From positions 1 through 48,297 of the forward strand of contig SFFL01000015.1 in NCBI GenBank assembly GCA_004557825.1: 48,297 nt of DNA, read 5' to 3'. Numbering within the stretch: position 1 is the stretch's first letter; each line of letters starts with the position of its first letter. Shown piece by piece: positions 48,085 through 48,297 of the stretch. Under the pieces are notes generated by a model that searched no databases, had not been told where the DNA came from, and saw only the letters and a program-made list of their open reading frames with translations. A program made the translations under genes and the position numbers. The stretch comes from Bacteroidales bacterium (GTDB lineage: Bacteria > Bacteroidota > Bacteroidia > Bacteroidales > Muribaculaceae).

Positions 48085-48297
48085 ATGAATAACGACACTA
48101 TCCGTCTTGACTCCATCGAGGATGCGCTCAGCGATTTCCGTCAGGGCAAAATGATTATTGTAGTCGATGACGAGGACCGTGAGAACGAGGGCGACCTGAT
48201 TGTCGCCGCCGAGAAAATCACACCCGAGCAGGTGAACTTTATGCTCAAAAATGCCCGTGGAGTGCTCTGCGCTCCCATCACCATATCGCGCTGCAAG
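48085..48297 (+). CDS. ribB: 3,4-dihydroxy-2-butanone-4-phosphate synthase (ribB or ribBA), partial
   Basis: The first 71 codons are in the window, from ATG 48085 (MNNDTIRLDSIEDALSDFRQ). The signature VVDDEDRENEGDLIVAAE contains the acidic active-site residues that convert ribulose 5-phosphate to the four-carbon riboflavin precursor. The 3-prime end is outside, so a GTP cyclohydrolase II fusion (ribBA) cannot be excluded. No FMN riboswitch fits in the 23-bp gap before it. Confidence 0.9.
   Translation, partial: MNNDTIRLDSIEDALSDFRQGKMIIVVDDEDRENEGDLIVAAEKITPEQVNFMLKNARGVLCAPITISRCK

Overview
This 48.3-kb window looks like a Bacteroidales chromosome, probably a gut Muribaculaceae-type member. 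That placement is inferred from three things: protein sequence style, many Bacteroidota-type promoters (-33 TTTG, about 20 bp, -7 TAnnTTTG), and a GC-rich core with AT-rich gaps. It has two parts: the integrase-proximal end of a temperate phage-like element (1 to about 14.6 kb) and a core chromosome segment (14.9-48.3 kb) that contains a decaying polysaccharide-degradation cluster.

Element, 1-14.6 kb. Positions 9985 down to 1 form one leftward operon of small, often ATGA-overlapping genes around a replication/recombination module: an HTH protein, a zinc-finger primase-helicase, a DUF4373-type replication protein, a DEAH helicase, a YqaJ-type exonuclease and a probable annealing protein. The operon is driven by a leftward promoter at 10446-10477 overlapped by two identical 12-bp palindromes. 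A divergent rightward set follows: an S24 (CI/LexA-like) repressor, a stand-alone HsdR_N-like nuclease, and two more CI-type DNA-binding proteins. A leftward tyrosine integrase closes the element. Structural genes and the far attachment site lie outside the window. Three small genes of the leftward operon carry apparent one-base frameshifts, one at a G8 tract, and a fourth possible small ORF has an early stop.

Core, 14.9-28.3 kb: tgt and an LptF/G-type permease; pyrB (no pyrI beside it), a flavin reductase, glyA and plsC; then, leftward, a pRiA4b ORF3-like protein, a 53-aa acidic protein, a Tat-type dipeptide epimerase, tRNA-Gln(CUG), a hexapeptide acetyltransferase with gpmI, and class I fumarase.

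Glycoside-hydrolase island, 28.5-34.5 kb: a leftward GH2 - (DUF4886-GH3 fusion) - GH3 cluster. Only the fusion is intact. The GH3 has an in-frame stop, a homopolymer frameshift and an internal deletion; the GH2 has lost its N-terminal domain and has a 3-prime frameshift. The neighbouring core genes are all intact, so general sequencing error is an unlikely cause.

Core, 34.7-48.3 kb: a lipoprotein, ychF, an M13 metallopeptidase, an SDR, a truncated-TPR membrane regulator-like lipoprotein, ugd, a winged-helix gene remnant with Asn-Gly-Thr repeats, nadE, dnaB, a second LptF/G permease and the start of ribB/ribBA. Several genes are followed by short tandem duplications that often include the stop codon, and two gaps hold perfect 22-24-bp inverted repeats.
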